Shown here: positions 30,531 through 38,762 of the stretch, in pieces
How positions within the stretch are numbered: position 1 is the stretch's first letter
Layout of the letters: each line of letters starts with the position of its first letter
From: Luteimonas terrae
Lineage (GTDB): Bacteria > Pseudomonadota > Gammaproteobacteria > Xanthomonadales > Xanthomonadaceae
Reading direction: 5' to 3'
Assembly: GCF_004358165.1 (NCBI RefSeq)
Contig: NZ_SMTG01000002.1
Span: 248,001-312,000, forward strand
DNA length: 64,000 nt
The notes under the pieces: model-generated
What the model saw: the letters and a program-made list of their open reading frames with translations, nothing else
What the model was told of the DNA's origin: nothing
Databases searched by the model: none
Translations under genes and position numbers: made by a program

Positions 30531-30542
30531 ACTACTGCAGCC

Positions 30543-31202
30543 TCAGCCGCGTCGCTCGACCCGGTACACCACCGTCGACAATGCGGTGACGCCTTCGGCC
30601 ACGAAGCCCGGCTCATTGGCGAGGATGTCGCGCCGTTCGATTGCGTCGACCCGCCAGTCCGCATCCAGCAGCGCATGCACTTCGTCGGCCTCGACCGAAA
30701 ACGGCGGGCCGGCCTTCTCCGCCTGCGGATACTCCAGCGTGACCAGCAGGCCTCGGCACGCAGTCGGCAGGCGCCGCCACGCGGTCGCCGCATAGGTACG
30801 CCGCAGCGCCGGCGGCAATGCGATCAGCGCCGCGCGGTCATAGACGGCGGCGCAATCCGCGAGTACCGCGGCATCGAGTCCGAACGCGTCACCGACGATC
30901 AGCTCGTACGGCCCGGCAACGTGATGCGCACCCGCAGCCGTCGCGTGCACCTGCGGCACCAGGCCGCGTTCCTCGAAGAACTGGCGCACGGCCATTTCCG
31001 ACAGCTCCACGCCGAGCACGCGATGGCCCCGTCCGGCCAGCCACACCATGTCCAGCGACTTGCCGCACAAGGGCACGAAGACCCGCGCGTCGGCCGGCAG
31101 ATCGAGCGTCGGCCAATGCGTCACCAGCAGCGGCAGGGGCGCATCGCGGTGGAAGCCGATGCGGTTGCTGGACCAGCGCTCGTGCCAGAACTCCGGTTGC
31201 AT
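30543..31202 (-). CDS. tpm: Thiopurine S-methyltransferase
   Basis: SAM-dependent methyltransferase of the TPMT family. Bacterial members methylate thiopurines and inorganic selenium or tellurium compounds. The product is 219 residues, the usual bacterial length. The N-terminus MQPEFWHERWSSNRIGFHR and the SAM-binding VFVPLCGKSLDMVWLAGRGH are diagnostic. It starts six bases behind parC on the same strand and is probably cotranscribed with it. Confidence 0.94.
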   Translation of the reverse strand: MQPEFWHERWSSNRIGFHRDAPLPLLVTHWPTLDLPADARVFVPLCGKSLDMVWLAGRGHRVLGVELSEMAVRQFFEERGLVPQVHATAAGAHHVAGPYELIVGDAFGLDAAVLADCAAVYDRAALIALPPALRRTYAATAWRRLPTACRGLLVTLEYPQAEKAGPPFSVEADEVHALLDADWRVDAIERRDILANEPGFVAEGVTALSTVVYRVERRG

Positions 31203-31208
31203 GCGCGC

Positions 31209-33452
31209 TTATTCGACCGCCAGCCCTTCGACCTTCTGCCAGCCCCGCGGCAGCAGGCCGCCGCGCGAGGCGCGGGCACCGAGGTAGGCGTCGAGTTCCT
31301 TGAACGACAGCGTCATCGTGCGCGCGCCCGAGCGCACCAGCAGCGAGGCGTTCGGCGGCACCACGGCGACCGCGACCACCTGTTCGGTGCCGCGCTTGGC
31401 CTTGGGGATCTCGATGATCTTGTTGCCCTTGCCCTTGTCGAGTTCCGGCAGTTCGGCGACCGGGAACGCAAGCAGATGACCGGCGCTGGTGACCACGACC
31501 AGACGGTCGGCCTCCACCGCGCGCACCGCGGCCGGCTGCAGCACGGTCGAGCCGGGCGACAGCGACAGCATCGCCTTGCCGGCCTTCTGGCGGCCGGTGA
31601 GGTTCTCGAAGCGGGTCACGAAGCCATAGCCGTGCGAGGACGCGACGACGAAGCGCGCATCGGATTCGCCCGCGACCACGGTCTGAAATGAAGCGCCCGC
31701 GGCCGGCGAGAAACGACCGGTCAGCGGCTCGCCGTTGCCGCGCGCGCTGGGGAGCGAATGCGCGACGGTCGAATAGCTGCGCCCGTTGGAATCGAGGAAC
31801 ACGACCTGCTGGGTGCTGCGTCCGCGGGCGAACGCGAGCATGCCGTCGCCGTCGCGGTAGTTCATCGCCGCCGGGTCGACGTCGTGGCCCTTGGCCGCGC
31901 GCACCCAGCCCTTCTCGCTGATGACGATGGTGACCGGTTCGCTCGGCACCAGATCGCTCTCGTCGAGCGCCTGCGCGGCGCCGCGTGCGACCAGCGGCGA
32001 ACGGCGTGCATCGCCGAACTTCTTGGCATCGGCCAGCAGCTCGTCCTTGATCAGCTTCTTGAGCTTGGCCTTGCTTCCCAGCGTGGCGATCAGGCGATCG
32101 CGCTCGGCTTCCAGCTCGGCCTGCTCGCCGCGGATCTTCATTTCCTCCAGGCGCGCGAGCTGGCGCAGGCGCGTCTCGAGGATGTAGTCGACCTGCTCGT
32201 CGCTGAGCTTGAAGCGCGCCTGCAGCACGGCGCGCGGCTCGTCCTCGGTGCGGATGATGCGGATCACTTCGTCGAGATTGAGGAAGGCGATCAGCAGGCC
32301 GTCGAGCAGGTGCAGGCGGCGCTCGACCTTTTCCAGACGATGGGTCAGGCGGCGGGTCACCGTGTCGGTGCGGAACTGCAGCCATTCGCCGAGCAGCGCC
32401 TTGAGGTTCTTGACCTGCGGGCGGCCGTCGAGCCCGATGACGTTGAGATTGACGCGGTAGCTCTTCTCCAGATCCGTCGTCGCGAACAGGTGGCCCATCA
32501 ACTGCTCGGCGTCCACGCGGTTGGAACGCGGAATCAGCACCACGCGCACCGGATTGGCGTGGTCGGACTCGTCGCGGATGTCCTCCAGCCACGGCAGCTT
32601 CTTGGCGCGCATCTGCGCCGCGATCTGCTCGATCACCTTGCTCGGGCTGACCTGGTGCGGCAGCGCGGTGATGACGATGTTGGCGTGTTCCTTTTCGAAC
32701 GTCGCACGCGCGCGCACGCTGCCGTGGCCGGTCTCGTACATCTGCAGCAGATCGCCGGCCGGGGTGATGATCTCGGCGGTGGTCGGGTAGTCCGGGCCGC
32801 GCACGTGCTCGCACAGGTCGCGCGCGGTCGCGTCGGGATCGTCGAGCAGGCGCACGCAGGCGCTGACGACTTCGTTGACGTTGTGCGGCGGCACGTCGGT
32901 GGCCATACCGACGGCGATGCCGGTGGTGCCGTTGAGCAGCAGGTGCGGCAGGCGCGCCGGCAGCCACGAGGGTTCCTCCAGCGTGCCGTCGAAGTTGTCG
33001 GTCCAGTCGACGGTGCCGTGGCCGAGTTCGGCCAGCAGCATCTCGGCGATCGGCGTCATCTTCGATTCGGTGTAGCGCATCGCCGCGAAGGACTTGGGAT
33101 CGTCGCTGGAACCGAAGTTGCCCTGGCCGTCGATCAGCGGATAGCGGTACGAGAACGGCTGCGCCATCAGCACCAGCGCCTCGTAGCACGCGCTGTCGCC
33201 GTGCGGATGGTATTTGCCGATCACGTCGCCCACGGTGCGCGCGGACTTCTTGGGCTTGGCGCTCGCGCCCAGGCCCAGTTCGCTCATCGAATAGATGATG
33301 CGGCGCTGCACCGGCTTGAGGCCGTCGCCGATGAACGGCAGTGCGCGGTCCAGCACCACATACATCGAATAGTCGAGATAGGCGCGCTCGGCGAACTCCC
33401 GCAGCGGCAGCTGCTCGAAGCCATGGAAGGTGGTGCGGACGGACTCGGTCAT
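31209..33452 (-). CDS. parC: DNA topoisomerase IV subunit A
   Basis: Breakage-reunion subunit of topoisomerase IV, which separates replicated chromosomes. The product is 747 residues. The active tyrosine is Y127 ([10 protein letters not shown]). The quinolone-resistance region reads [16 protein letters not shown] with S87 and E91, the wild-type residues at the positions equivalent to E. coli S80 and E84. A C-terminal beta-pinwheel of the ParC type follows. The ATG at 33452 ([21 protein letters not shown]) is chosen; the open frame continues upstream into low-complexity shadow sequence. Confidence 0.96.
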   Translation of the reverse strand: MTESVRTTFHGFEQLPLREFAERAYLDYSMYVVLDRALPFIGDGLKPVQRRIIYSMSELGLGASAKPKKSARTVGDVIGKYHPHGDSACYEALVLMAQPFSYRYPLIDGQGNFGSSDDPKSFAAMRYTESKMTPIAEMLLAELGHGTVDWTDNFDGTLEEPSWLPARLPHLLLNGTTGIAVGMATDVPPHNVNEVVSACVRLLDDPDATARDLCEHVRGPDYPTTAEIITPAGDLLQMYETGHGSVRARATFEKEHANIVITALPHQVSPSKVIEQIAAQMRAKKLPWLEDIRDESDHANPVRVVLIPRSNRVDAEQLMGHLFATTDLEKSYRVNLNVIGLDGRPQVKNLKALLGEWLQFRTDTVTRRLTHRLEKVERRLHLLDGLLIAFLNLDEVIRIIRTEDEPRAVLQARFKLSDEQVDYILETRLRQLARLEEMKIRGEQAELEAERDRLIATLGSKAKLKKLIKDELLADAKKFGDARRSPLVARGAAQALDESDLVPSEPVTIVISEKGWVRAAKGHDVDPAAMNYRDGDGMLAFARGRSTQQVVFLDSNGRSYSTVAHSLPSARGNGEPLTGRFSPAAGASFQTVVAGESDARFVVASSHGYGFVTRFENLTGRQKAGKAMLSLSPGSTVLQPAAVRAVEADRLVVVTSAGHLLAFPVAELPELDKGKGNKIIEIPKAKRGTEQVVAVAVVPPNASLLVRSGARTMTLSFKELDAYLGARASRGGLLPRGWQKVEGLAVE

Positions 33453-33558
33453 CGGTACGGCATCTACGGCGGAAGCGGCGATTTTAGCGGCTGGCGGTCG
33501 CAGCTGCTGCGTCGCGACGCCGCGGGCCGCTGCGGGCCGGGGCGTATCATGTGGGCGC

Positions 33559-34329
33559 ATGGACACCAGGCCCCAAGCGCGCAGCACCGCCGAACCCGCC
33601 GGGCCCGCGCGGCACAACGCGGCGGGCGCCGCGAAACGCGCCTCGCACGGCGGCTGCGCAGGCTGTCTGGCCCGGCCATTGGCGGTCTGCGCGTCGATCC
33701 CGGCCGCAGACACCCACGCGCTTGAAGCGGCGGCGGGTGAGGTCCTGCTGCCGGCCGGCGCCACGCTCGCCTACGAAGGCGATCCGCGCCGCGAGGTCTA
33801 CACCGTCACCCGCGGCATGTTGCGCCGTGTGCGCCTGCTGCCCGACGGCCGTCGTCTGGTCGCCGGCTTCCTGATGGCCGGCGATTTCATCGGTTTCTCC
33901 GGCGCGCCGCACTACCGGCACACGCTCGAAGCGGTCGGCGACTGCGTGCTGTGCGTGTTCCCGCTGCAGTCGATGCGCAGCCTGTGCCAGCGCTATCCGG
34001 AACTCGAGGCGGGCATGCTCGCGCAGGCATGCAACGAACTCGATGCGACCCGCGACAATCTGATGCTGCTGGCCCGGCTCGGACCGGGCGAGCGCCTCGC
34101 CGCCTTCCTGCTCGGATTGTCGGAACGCCAGCAGCGGCGGGGCGCTGCCGCCGGCCACGTCGACCTGCCGATGACACGCGCGGACATCGCCGATCATCTG
34201 GGCCTGACGATCGAGACCGTGAGCCGCAGCTTCACAAAGCTGCGGCAGGGCGGCGCGATCGCGTTCGAGGATCCCCGGCGGATCGATCTGGTGGATGTGG
34301 CGGCGCTGCGACGTGCGGCGGGGGTGTAG
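33559..34329 (+). CDS. FNR-type Crp-family transcriptional regulator
   Basis: Oxygen-responsive regulator by prediction. The product is 256 residues: N-terminal Cys cluster C33-x2-C36-x7-C44, cyclic-nucleotide-binding-like beta-roll with C129 and C132, dimerisation helix, and a C-terminal winged helix (about 204-256). The recognition helix [12 protein letters not shown] keeps the E-x2-S-R pattern (E219, S222, R223) that reads TTGAT in FNR. The third spacing is x7, not the x5 of E. coli FNR. A perfect FNR box 490 bases downstream, in front of cydA, suggests the bd oxidase operon as a target. Confidence 0.88.
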   Translation: MDTRPQARSTAEPAGPARHNAAGAAKRASHGGCAGCLARPLAVCASIPAADTHALEAAAGEVLLPAGATLAYEGDPRREVYTVTRGMLRRVRLLPDGRRLVAGFLMAGDFIGFSGAPHYRHTLEAVGDCVLCVFPLQSMRSLCQRYPELEAGMLAQACNELDATRDNLMLLARLGPGERLAAFLLGLSERQQRRGAAAGHVDLPMTRADIADHLGLTIETVSRSFTKLRQGGAIAFEDPRRIDLVDVAALRRAAGV

Positions 34330-34453
34330 CGGTCGGGTGTAAGTGCGGCTGCGTCGCTGAAAAATCGAGTCTGTCGTGCTGATCTTGATGGCGTGAAAGC
34401 AGAGTCACTCCGGACGGGCATCGGCTTGCCGGGCGGAAGCCGCTTATCCCTCG

Positions 34454-34500
34454 GTCAAGGCATCCTGCCTTGACTCGGGCGCGCGCCATCCATGGCGCGC
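34454..34500. repeat. REP doublet, left copy
   Basis: Two adjacent hairpins: GTCAAGGCA-TCC-TGCCTTGAC (34454-34474) and GCGCGCCA-TCCA-TGGCGCGC (34481-34500), separated by TCGGGC. Together they match the reverse complement of the doublet at 34637-34684 in order, spacing and loop type. Confidence 0.75.
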
Positions 34501-34607
34501 TAGGCGCGGCCACCGGCCGCCAATCCGCTGCCTCGAACTATCGGATCATGCCTTCGTCGAAACTGAGAATCGTGCGTTCGAGGAGGTCGCGAAGTTCGAG
34601 CCGCATT

Positions 34608-34718
34608 GCGTTGTGTCGGCCGGGGGTTGCGGAGAGGCGGGCCATGGATGGCCCGCGGCGGCGAGTCAGGCATGGATGCCTGACCGAGCCGAGGAGTAAC
34701 CCCCGGTCGGCGCAACGC
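34608..34718. repeat. REP doublet, right copy, with outer inverted arms
   Basis: Core hairpins GCGGGCCA-TGGA-TGGCCCGC (34637-34656) and GTCAGGCA-TGGA-TGCCTGAC (34665-34684). They are enclosed by long imperfect inverted arms at 34608-34630 and 34696-34718 (18 of 23 positions complementary, more with G-T pairs). The whole could fold into one multi-branched structure. Confidence 0.75.
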
Positions 34719-34751
34719 TGTTTCCGAAGTAAGGCGCCCGAAGCAAAGGCT

Positions 34752-34779
34752 CTGGATCCCGGCCTTCGCCGGGATGACG
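34752..34779. repeat. Dispersed hairpin repeat (CTGGAT...ATGACG family), copy 1
   Basis: ATCCCGGC-CTTC-GCCGGGAT (34756-34775) flanked by CTGG and GACG. The same type recurs at 51281-51310, 51340-51428 and 59363-59390. Confidence 0.65.
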
Positions 34780-34817
34780 GTGGGGGGCGCGACCGCAGCC
34801 TCATGAAGGTCTCCGCA

Positions 34818-34831
34818 TTGATCTGGATCAA
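34818..34831 (+). promoter_or_regulatory. FNR/ANR box upstream of cydA
   Basis: TTGATCTGGATCAA, a perfect TTGAT-N4-ATCAA palindrome centred 64 bases before the cydA ATG. With an FNR-type regulator encoded next door, this is very likely the low-oxygen activation site of cydABX. The matching -10 box is not clear. Confidence 0.85.
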
Positions 34832-34888
34832 TGCCGACACGCCAACTGCAGCGCACGCTGGGCGCATGACCCGCTCCGGCCCGCTCCC

Positions 34889-36523
34889 ATGATCGACATG
34901 ACCGTCGTCGAACTGTCGCGCCTGCAGTTCGCGCTGACCGCGATGTACCACTTCCTGTTCGTCCCGCTGACCCTTGGCCTCTCGTTCCTGATGGCCATCA
35001 TGGAGAGCGTCTACGTGATGACCGGGCGCGACGTCTGGCGGCGGATGACGCTGTTCTGGGGCGTGCTGTTCGGCATCAACTTCGCGATGGGCGTGGCGAC
35101 GGGCATCGTCATGGAATTCCAGTTCGGCATGAACTGGGCCTACTACAGTCATTACGTCGGCGACATCTTCGGCGCGCCGCTGGCGATCGAAGGGCTGATG
35201 GCGTTCTTCCTGGAAGCGACCTTCATCGGTCTGTTCTTCTTCGGCTGGCACCGCCTGTCGAAGGTGCAGCACCTGGTGATCACCTGGCTGGTCGCACTGG
35301 GCGCGAACTTCTCCGCGCTGTGGATCCTGGTCGCCAACGGCTGGATGCAGAACCCGGTCGGCGCGGTGTTCAACCCCGACACGATGCGCATGGAGATCAC
35401 CGACTTCATGGCGGTGATTTTCAACCCGGTCGCGCAGGCGAAGTTCGTGCACACCGTGTCGGCCGGCTACGTGACCGGCGCGATCTTCGTGATGTCGGTC
35501 AGCGCGTTCTATCTGCTGCGCGGCCGGCACCGGGACATCGCGCGCCGCTCGATCGCGGTCGCGGCAAGCTTCGGCCTGGCCTCGGCGCTGTGCGTGGTCG
35601 TGCTCGGCGACGAGAGCGGCTATGCCGCCACCGAACACCAGAAGATGAAGCTCGCCGCGATCGAAGCGATGTGGCACACCGAAGCCGCGCCGGCCGGCTT
35701 CACCGTGATCGGCCTGCCGGACCAGGCCGGCCAGCACAACCGCTTCGAGGTCAAGATTCCGTGGCTGATGGGCCTGATCGCGACGCGTTCGCTGGACGGC
35801 GAGATCCCCGGCATCCTCGAGCTGGTCGAACGCGCCGAGCACCGCATCCGCGGCGGACAGCTCGCCTATGCCGCGCTCAAGCGGCTTCGCGAAGACCGCA
35901 CCGACACCGCCGCGCGCGCGGCCTTCGATGCGCACTGGAGCGATCTGGGTCATGCGCTGCTGCTCAAGCGCTATCGCGAGGACATCCTCGCCGCGAGCGA
36001 GGCGGAGATCTCGCAGGCCGCGCTCGACACCGTGCCGCGCGTCGCGCCGCTGTTCTGGACCTTCCGCATCATGGCCGGCATCGGCTTCTACCTGATCGCG
36101 TTCTTCGCCTACGCGTTCTGGCGCACCACGCGGCATCGCGTCGAACACGGCCGGCGTTTCCTGTGGATCGCACTGTGGAGCCTGCCGCTGCCGTGGATCG
36201 CGATCGAATGCGGCTGGTTCGTCGCCGAATACGGCCGCCAGCCCTGGGCGGTGGAGGGCGTGCTGCCGACGTTCTATGCGGCCTCGGGCATTGCGCTCAA
36301 GGACATCCTGATCTCGCTCGGCGGCTTCGTCGTGATCTACACCGGCCTGGCGATCGTCGCCGCGAAACTGATGCTCAAGGCCATCGGCAAGGGGCCGGAT
36401 GTGCTGGCCCCGCCAGCGGGCGACGGCGCACCGGCGGCGGTCGACGACCGGGTGCCCGACCGCGAGGGGCTGCCGCTGCTGGCCGCCGACGACCTCGACC
36501 CCACGCCCGCCGCGCGCGGCTGA
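34889..36523 (+). CDS. cydA: Cytochrome bd ubiquinol oxidase subunit I
   Basis: Quinol-oxidising, haem-bearing subunit of the high-affinity bd oxidase. The product is 544 residues with about nine membrane helices. Probable haem ligands are H21 (MYHFLFVPL) for b595, and H188 (KFVHTVSAG) and M395 (FRIMAGIG) for b558. The quinol loop lies before FRIMAG, and the conserved [17 protein letters not shown] is present. The C-terminus has an extra acidic Pro/Ala-rich tail of about 35 residues. The start is ATG 34889 ([19 protein letters not shown]). Confidence 0.96.
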   Translation: MIDMTVVELSRLQFALTAMYHFLFVPLTLGLSFLMAIMESVYVMTGRDVWRRMTLFWGVLFGINFAMGVATGIVMEFQFGMNWAYYSHYVGDIFGAPLAIEGLMAFFLEATFIGLFFFGWHRLSKVQHLVITWLVALGANFSALWILVANGWMQNPVGAVFNPDTMRMEITDFMAVIFNPVAQAKFVHTVSAGYVTGAIFVMSVSAFYLLRGRHRDIARRSIAVAASFGLASALCVVVLGDESGYAATEHQKMKLAAIEAMWHTEAAPAGFTVIGLPDQAGQHNRFEVKIPWLMGLIATRSLDGEIPGILELVERAEHRIRGGQLAYAALKRLREDRTDTAARAAFDAHWSDLGHALLLKRYREDILAASEAEISQAALDTVPRVAPLFWTFRIMAGIGFYLIAFFAYAFWRTTRHRVEHGRRFLWIALWSLPLPWIAIECGWFVAEYGRQPWAVEGVLPTFYAASGIALKDILISLGGFVVIYTGLAIVAAKLMLKAIGKGPDVLAPPAGDGAPAAVDDRVPDREGLPLLAADDLDPTPAARG

Positions 36524-36546
36524 CGCCCCGACCCAAGGACACGACG

Positions 36547-37695
36547 ATGGATTTCATTCCCCTCGATTACGCCACCCTGCGCCTGATCTGGTGGCTGCTG
36601 CTGGGCGTGCTGCTGATCGGCTTCGCGGTAATGGACGGCTTCGACCTGGGCGTCGGTGCGTTGCTGCCGTTCGTGGCGAAGACGGACGCGGAGCGCCGCA
36701 TCGTGGTCAACACCATCGGCCCGGTGTGGGAGGGCAACCAGGTCTGGTTGATCCTCGGCGGCGGCGCGATCTTCGCGGCCTTCCCACCGCTGTATGCCGT
36801 GAGCTTCTCGGGCTTCTATCTGGCGATGTTCGTGATCCTGTTCGCGCTGATCCTGCGTCCGGTCGGCTTCAAGTTCCGCGGCAAGGTCGAGGACCCGCGC
36901 TGGAAGCAGACCTGGGACTGGGCATTGTTCGTCGGCGGCTTCGTGCCGGCACTGATCTTCGGCGTGGCGGTGGGCAACGTGCTGCTGGGTGTGCCCTTCC
37001 ATTTCACGCCCGAGTTGCGTGCCGTCTACACCGGCGGTTTCTTCGGCCTGCTCACGCCGTTCGCGCTGCTCGCCGGGCTGGTCAGCGTGAGCCTGCTGGT
37101 CGCGCATGGCGCGGCGATGCTGGTGATCAAGACCGATGGGGCCATCGCCGCGCGCGCCGCGCGCTACGGCAGCGTCGCGGCCGTGCTGGGCGCGGCGCTG
37201 TTCGTCGGCGCCGGCGTGTGGATCGCGTTCGGCATCCATGGCTTCCGCGTGTCATCGGTGATCGACACCGCGCTCGCGTCCAACCCGCTTCAGAAGACCG
37301 TCGACACGACGCCCGGTGCATGGATGGACAACTATCGTGCGATGCCGTGGACGATCGCCGCGCCGCTGCTCGGCGCGCTCGGCGCGCTGGCGTCGGCGGC
37401 GTTGCTGCGGATGCGACGCGGCGGACTGGCATTCCTGGCCTCGGGCGTCTCGATTGCCGGTGTGATCCTGACCGTCGGATTCGCGATCTTTCCCTTCCTG
37501 CTGCCCTCGTCGAGCATGCCCGGCGCCAGCCTGACGCTGTGGGATGCGTCCAGCAGCCGGCTGACGCTCTGGATCATGCTGCTGGCGACCGTCGTGTTCC
37601 TGCCGCTGATCCTGCTCTACACCAGCTGGGTCTACCGCGTGCTGCGCGGCAAGGTCACCAGCGCGAGCGTCGCCGACACCCTCAACGCCTACTGA
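36547..37695 (+). CDS. cydB: Cytochrome bd ubiquinol oxidase subunit II
   Basis: Partner membrane subunit of the bd oxidase, 382 residues, close to E. coli CydB (379). The typical [13 protein letters not shown] and [26 protein letters not shown] segments are near the N-terminus, with about nine helices. It starts 23 bases behind cydA and is followed 19 bases later by cydX. Confidence 0.96.
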   Translation: MDFIPLDYATLRLIWWLLLGVLLIGFAVMDGFDLGVGALLPFVAKTDAERRIVVNTIGPVWEGNQVWLILGGGAIFAAFPPLYAVSFSGFYLAMFVILFALILRPVGFKFRGKVEDPRWKQTWDWALFVGGFVPALIFGVAVGNVLLGVPFHFTPELRAVYTGGFFGLLTPFALLAGLVSVSLLVAHGAAMLVIKTDGAIAARAARYGSVAAVLGAALFVGAGVWIAFGIHGFRVSSVIDTALASNPLQKTVDTTPGAWMDNYRAMPWTIAAPLLGALGALASAALLRMRRGGLAFLASGVSIAGVILTVGFAIFPFLLPSSSMPGASLTLWDASSSRLTLWIMLLATVVFLPLILLYTSWVYRVLRGKVTSASVADTLNAY

Positions 37696-37714
37696 GCCCT
37701 ACAAGGAGCACGCC

Positions 37715-37828
37715 ATGTGGTACTTCGCCTGGATTCTCGGCATCGGTCTCGCGGCGACGTTCGCGATTCTCAACGGCATGTGGTTCGAGGTGCGCGAGCA
37801 GCGCCGGGAAGACGCGCAGGCCGGCTGA
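37715..37828 (+). CDS. cydX: Cytochrome bd oxidase small subunit CydX
   Basis: Single-helix accessory subunit that stabilises the CydAB haems. The product is 37 residues. It begins MWYFAWILGIGLAATFAILN, almost the same as the E. coli start, and ends with a short charged tail (EVREQRREDAQAG). AAGGAG lies seven bases before the ATG. Its place directly behind cydB is standard for the operon. Confidence 0.93.
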   Translation: MWYFAWILGIGLAATFAILNGMWFEVREQRREDAQAG

Positions 37829-37895
37829 CCGGCTCACGTTGGCGTCCGGTGCCGTGCAGGACACTGGGTCTTCCGTTCACGACCGGATAGACCCG

Positions 37896-38108
37896 ATGAC
37901 GACGCAGGACACACCGGACGCTGCCCGCGGCCCGCTGGAGCGGGACCGTGCCCCCGATGGCCCCACGGCGCCCGGTGAATCGGCCGAAAAGCGCGACCAG
38001 GACCAGCGCAACGATCCGGAGACGATGGCGGGCGCGCGGATCGGCAACCCCGACCGTCGCAGCGGCGAGGGTCCGCCGGACGATCCGGGCAACCGTCGCA
38101 AGGATTGA
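37896..38108 (+). CDS. Small hydrophilic hypothetical protein
   Basis: Not recognised. A 70-residue product, very rich in Asp, Arg, Pro, Gly and Glu, with no hydrophobic core, signal or cysteine, so it is probably disordered. It follows cydX by 67 bases on the same strand. Start ATG 37896 (MTTQDTPDAARGPLERD) has no strong ribosome site. It could be a real stress-type small protein or a chance frame in GC-rich DNA. Confidence 0.42.
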   Translation: MTTQDTPDAARGPLERDRAPDGPTAPGESAEKRDQDQRNDPETMAGARIGNPDRRSGEGPPDDPGNRRKD

Positions 38109-38190
38109 GTTCCGAGGCCGTGCGCGCGCACGCACGGCCTTCGCGTGTGCGATGCGCGTACGGAACGGACGCTGCAGAACGTCCGGGCAC

Positions 38191-38213
38191 AAAAAAACCC
38201 GCTTTCGCGGGTT
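38191..38213 (-). terminator. Intrinsic terminator of tRNA-Leu copy 1
   Basis: On the minus strand: AACCCGC-GAAA-GCGGGTT followed by a run of T (A-run 38191-38197 on the plus strand). Confidence 0.85.
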
Positions 38214-38245
38214 CTTGTTCGCTGCCGGTAGTGTCAGCGATGACC

Positions 38246-38332
38246 TGGTGCCCAGGAGAGGACTCGAACCTCCACGGAGTTGCCCCCGCTAGCACCTGAA
38301 GCTAGTGCGTCTACCAATTCCGCCACCTGGGC
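38246..38332 (-). tRNA. tRNA-Leu (CAG), copy 1
   Basis: An 87-base type II tRNA with encoded CCA (TGG at 38246-38248 on the plus strand), GCCCAGG acceptor stem and anticodon loop TTCAGGT (anticodon CAG). It is identical over its full length to the copy at 38554-38640, and the 3' flank is shared too. Confidence 0.97.
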
Positions 38333-38345
38333 AGGTCAGGCCGGC

Positions 38346-38375
38346 AATTCTGGGGGGCGGCGGGGTGGCTGTCAA
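38346..38375 (-). promoter_or_regulatory. Promoter of tRNA-Leu copy 1
   Basis: On the minus strand TTGACA (38370-38375), 18-base C-rich spacer, AGAATT (38346-38351), 13 bases before the tRNA. Confidence 0.75.
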
Positions 38376-38497
38376 TGGATCGTGTCGAAGCCGGTGTCAC
38401 GCATTCGCATGCGGGGCTGACCGGTCGACGCCGCCGTCAACGGAATCCGTGCGCAGGTGCGCGACGACAGGGACGGAGATCCGGATTCGACGAGCAC

Positions 38498-38520
38498 AAA
38501 AAAACCCGCCTTGGCGGGTT
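38498..38520 (-). terminator. Intrinsic terminator of tRNA-Leu copy 2
   Basis: On the minus strand: AACCCGCC-AA-GGCGGGTT followed by a run of T (A-run 38498-38504 on the plus strand). It separates the two tRNA units. Confidence 0.85.
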
Positions 38521-38553
38521 GTCTGTTCGCTGCCGGTAGTGTCAGCGATGACC

Positions 38554-38640
38554 TGGTGCCCAGGAGAGGACTCGAACCTCCACGGAGTTGCCCCCGCTAG
38601 CACCTGAAGCTAGTGCGTCTACCAATTCCGCCACCTGGGC
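38554..38640 (-). tRNA. tRNA-Leu (CAG), copy 2
   Basis: Second full copy of the 87-base tRNA-Leu with anticodon CAG, reading CTG, the main Leu codon in this GC-rich genome. Encoded CCA at 38554-38556. It is transcribed away from rnr and has its own promoter and terminator. Confidence 0.97.
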
Positions 38641-38654
38641 AGGTCAGGGCGCGC

Positions 38655-38683
38655 ATTTTGTCGAGGCACCTGACGCTTGTCAA
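38655..38683 (-). promoter_or_regulatory. Promoter of tRNA-Leu copy 2
   Basis: On the minus strand a consensus TTGACA (38678-38683), 17-base spacer and CAAAAT (38655-38660), 14 bases before the tRNA, with a GC-rich discriminator (GCGCGCCC) typical of growth-controlled tRNA promoters. Confidence 0.85.
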
Positions 38684-38762
38684 CGCACTCGTGCGTCGGC
38701 GATCGCGCGCCACGCATCGACGTCCACGCCGGCTGCGCGGAGCAGCCTGTACCATCGCCACA

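Larger units (their letters stand above)
34330..34888. other. Non-coding region upstream of cydA
   Basis: 559 bases without a supported gene. In order it holds an inverted-orientation pair of two-hairpin REP units (34454-34500 and 34608-34718), a third dispersed hairpin type (34756-34775), and the FNR box (34818-34831). Short open frames here are the repeats read as codons. Confidence 0.7.

Noticed and set aside
34330..34888. Small plus-strand frame of 140 codons (34470-34892) before cydA
   Set aside because: It runs through the REP hairpins and the FNR box and ends inside cydA; no ribosome site and no protein-like composition.
38191..38683. Integration (att) site at the duplicated tRNA-Leu genes
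   Set aside because: Both tRNAs are complete with promoters and terminators, no integrase or foreign cargo lies between or beside them, and flanking genes are ordinary core genes.
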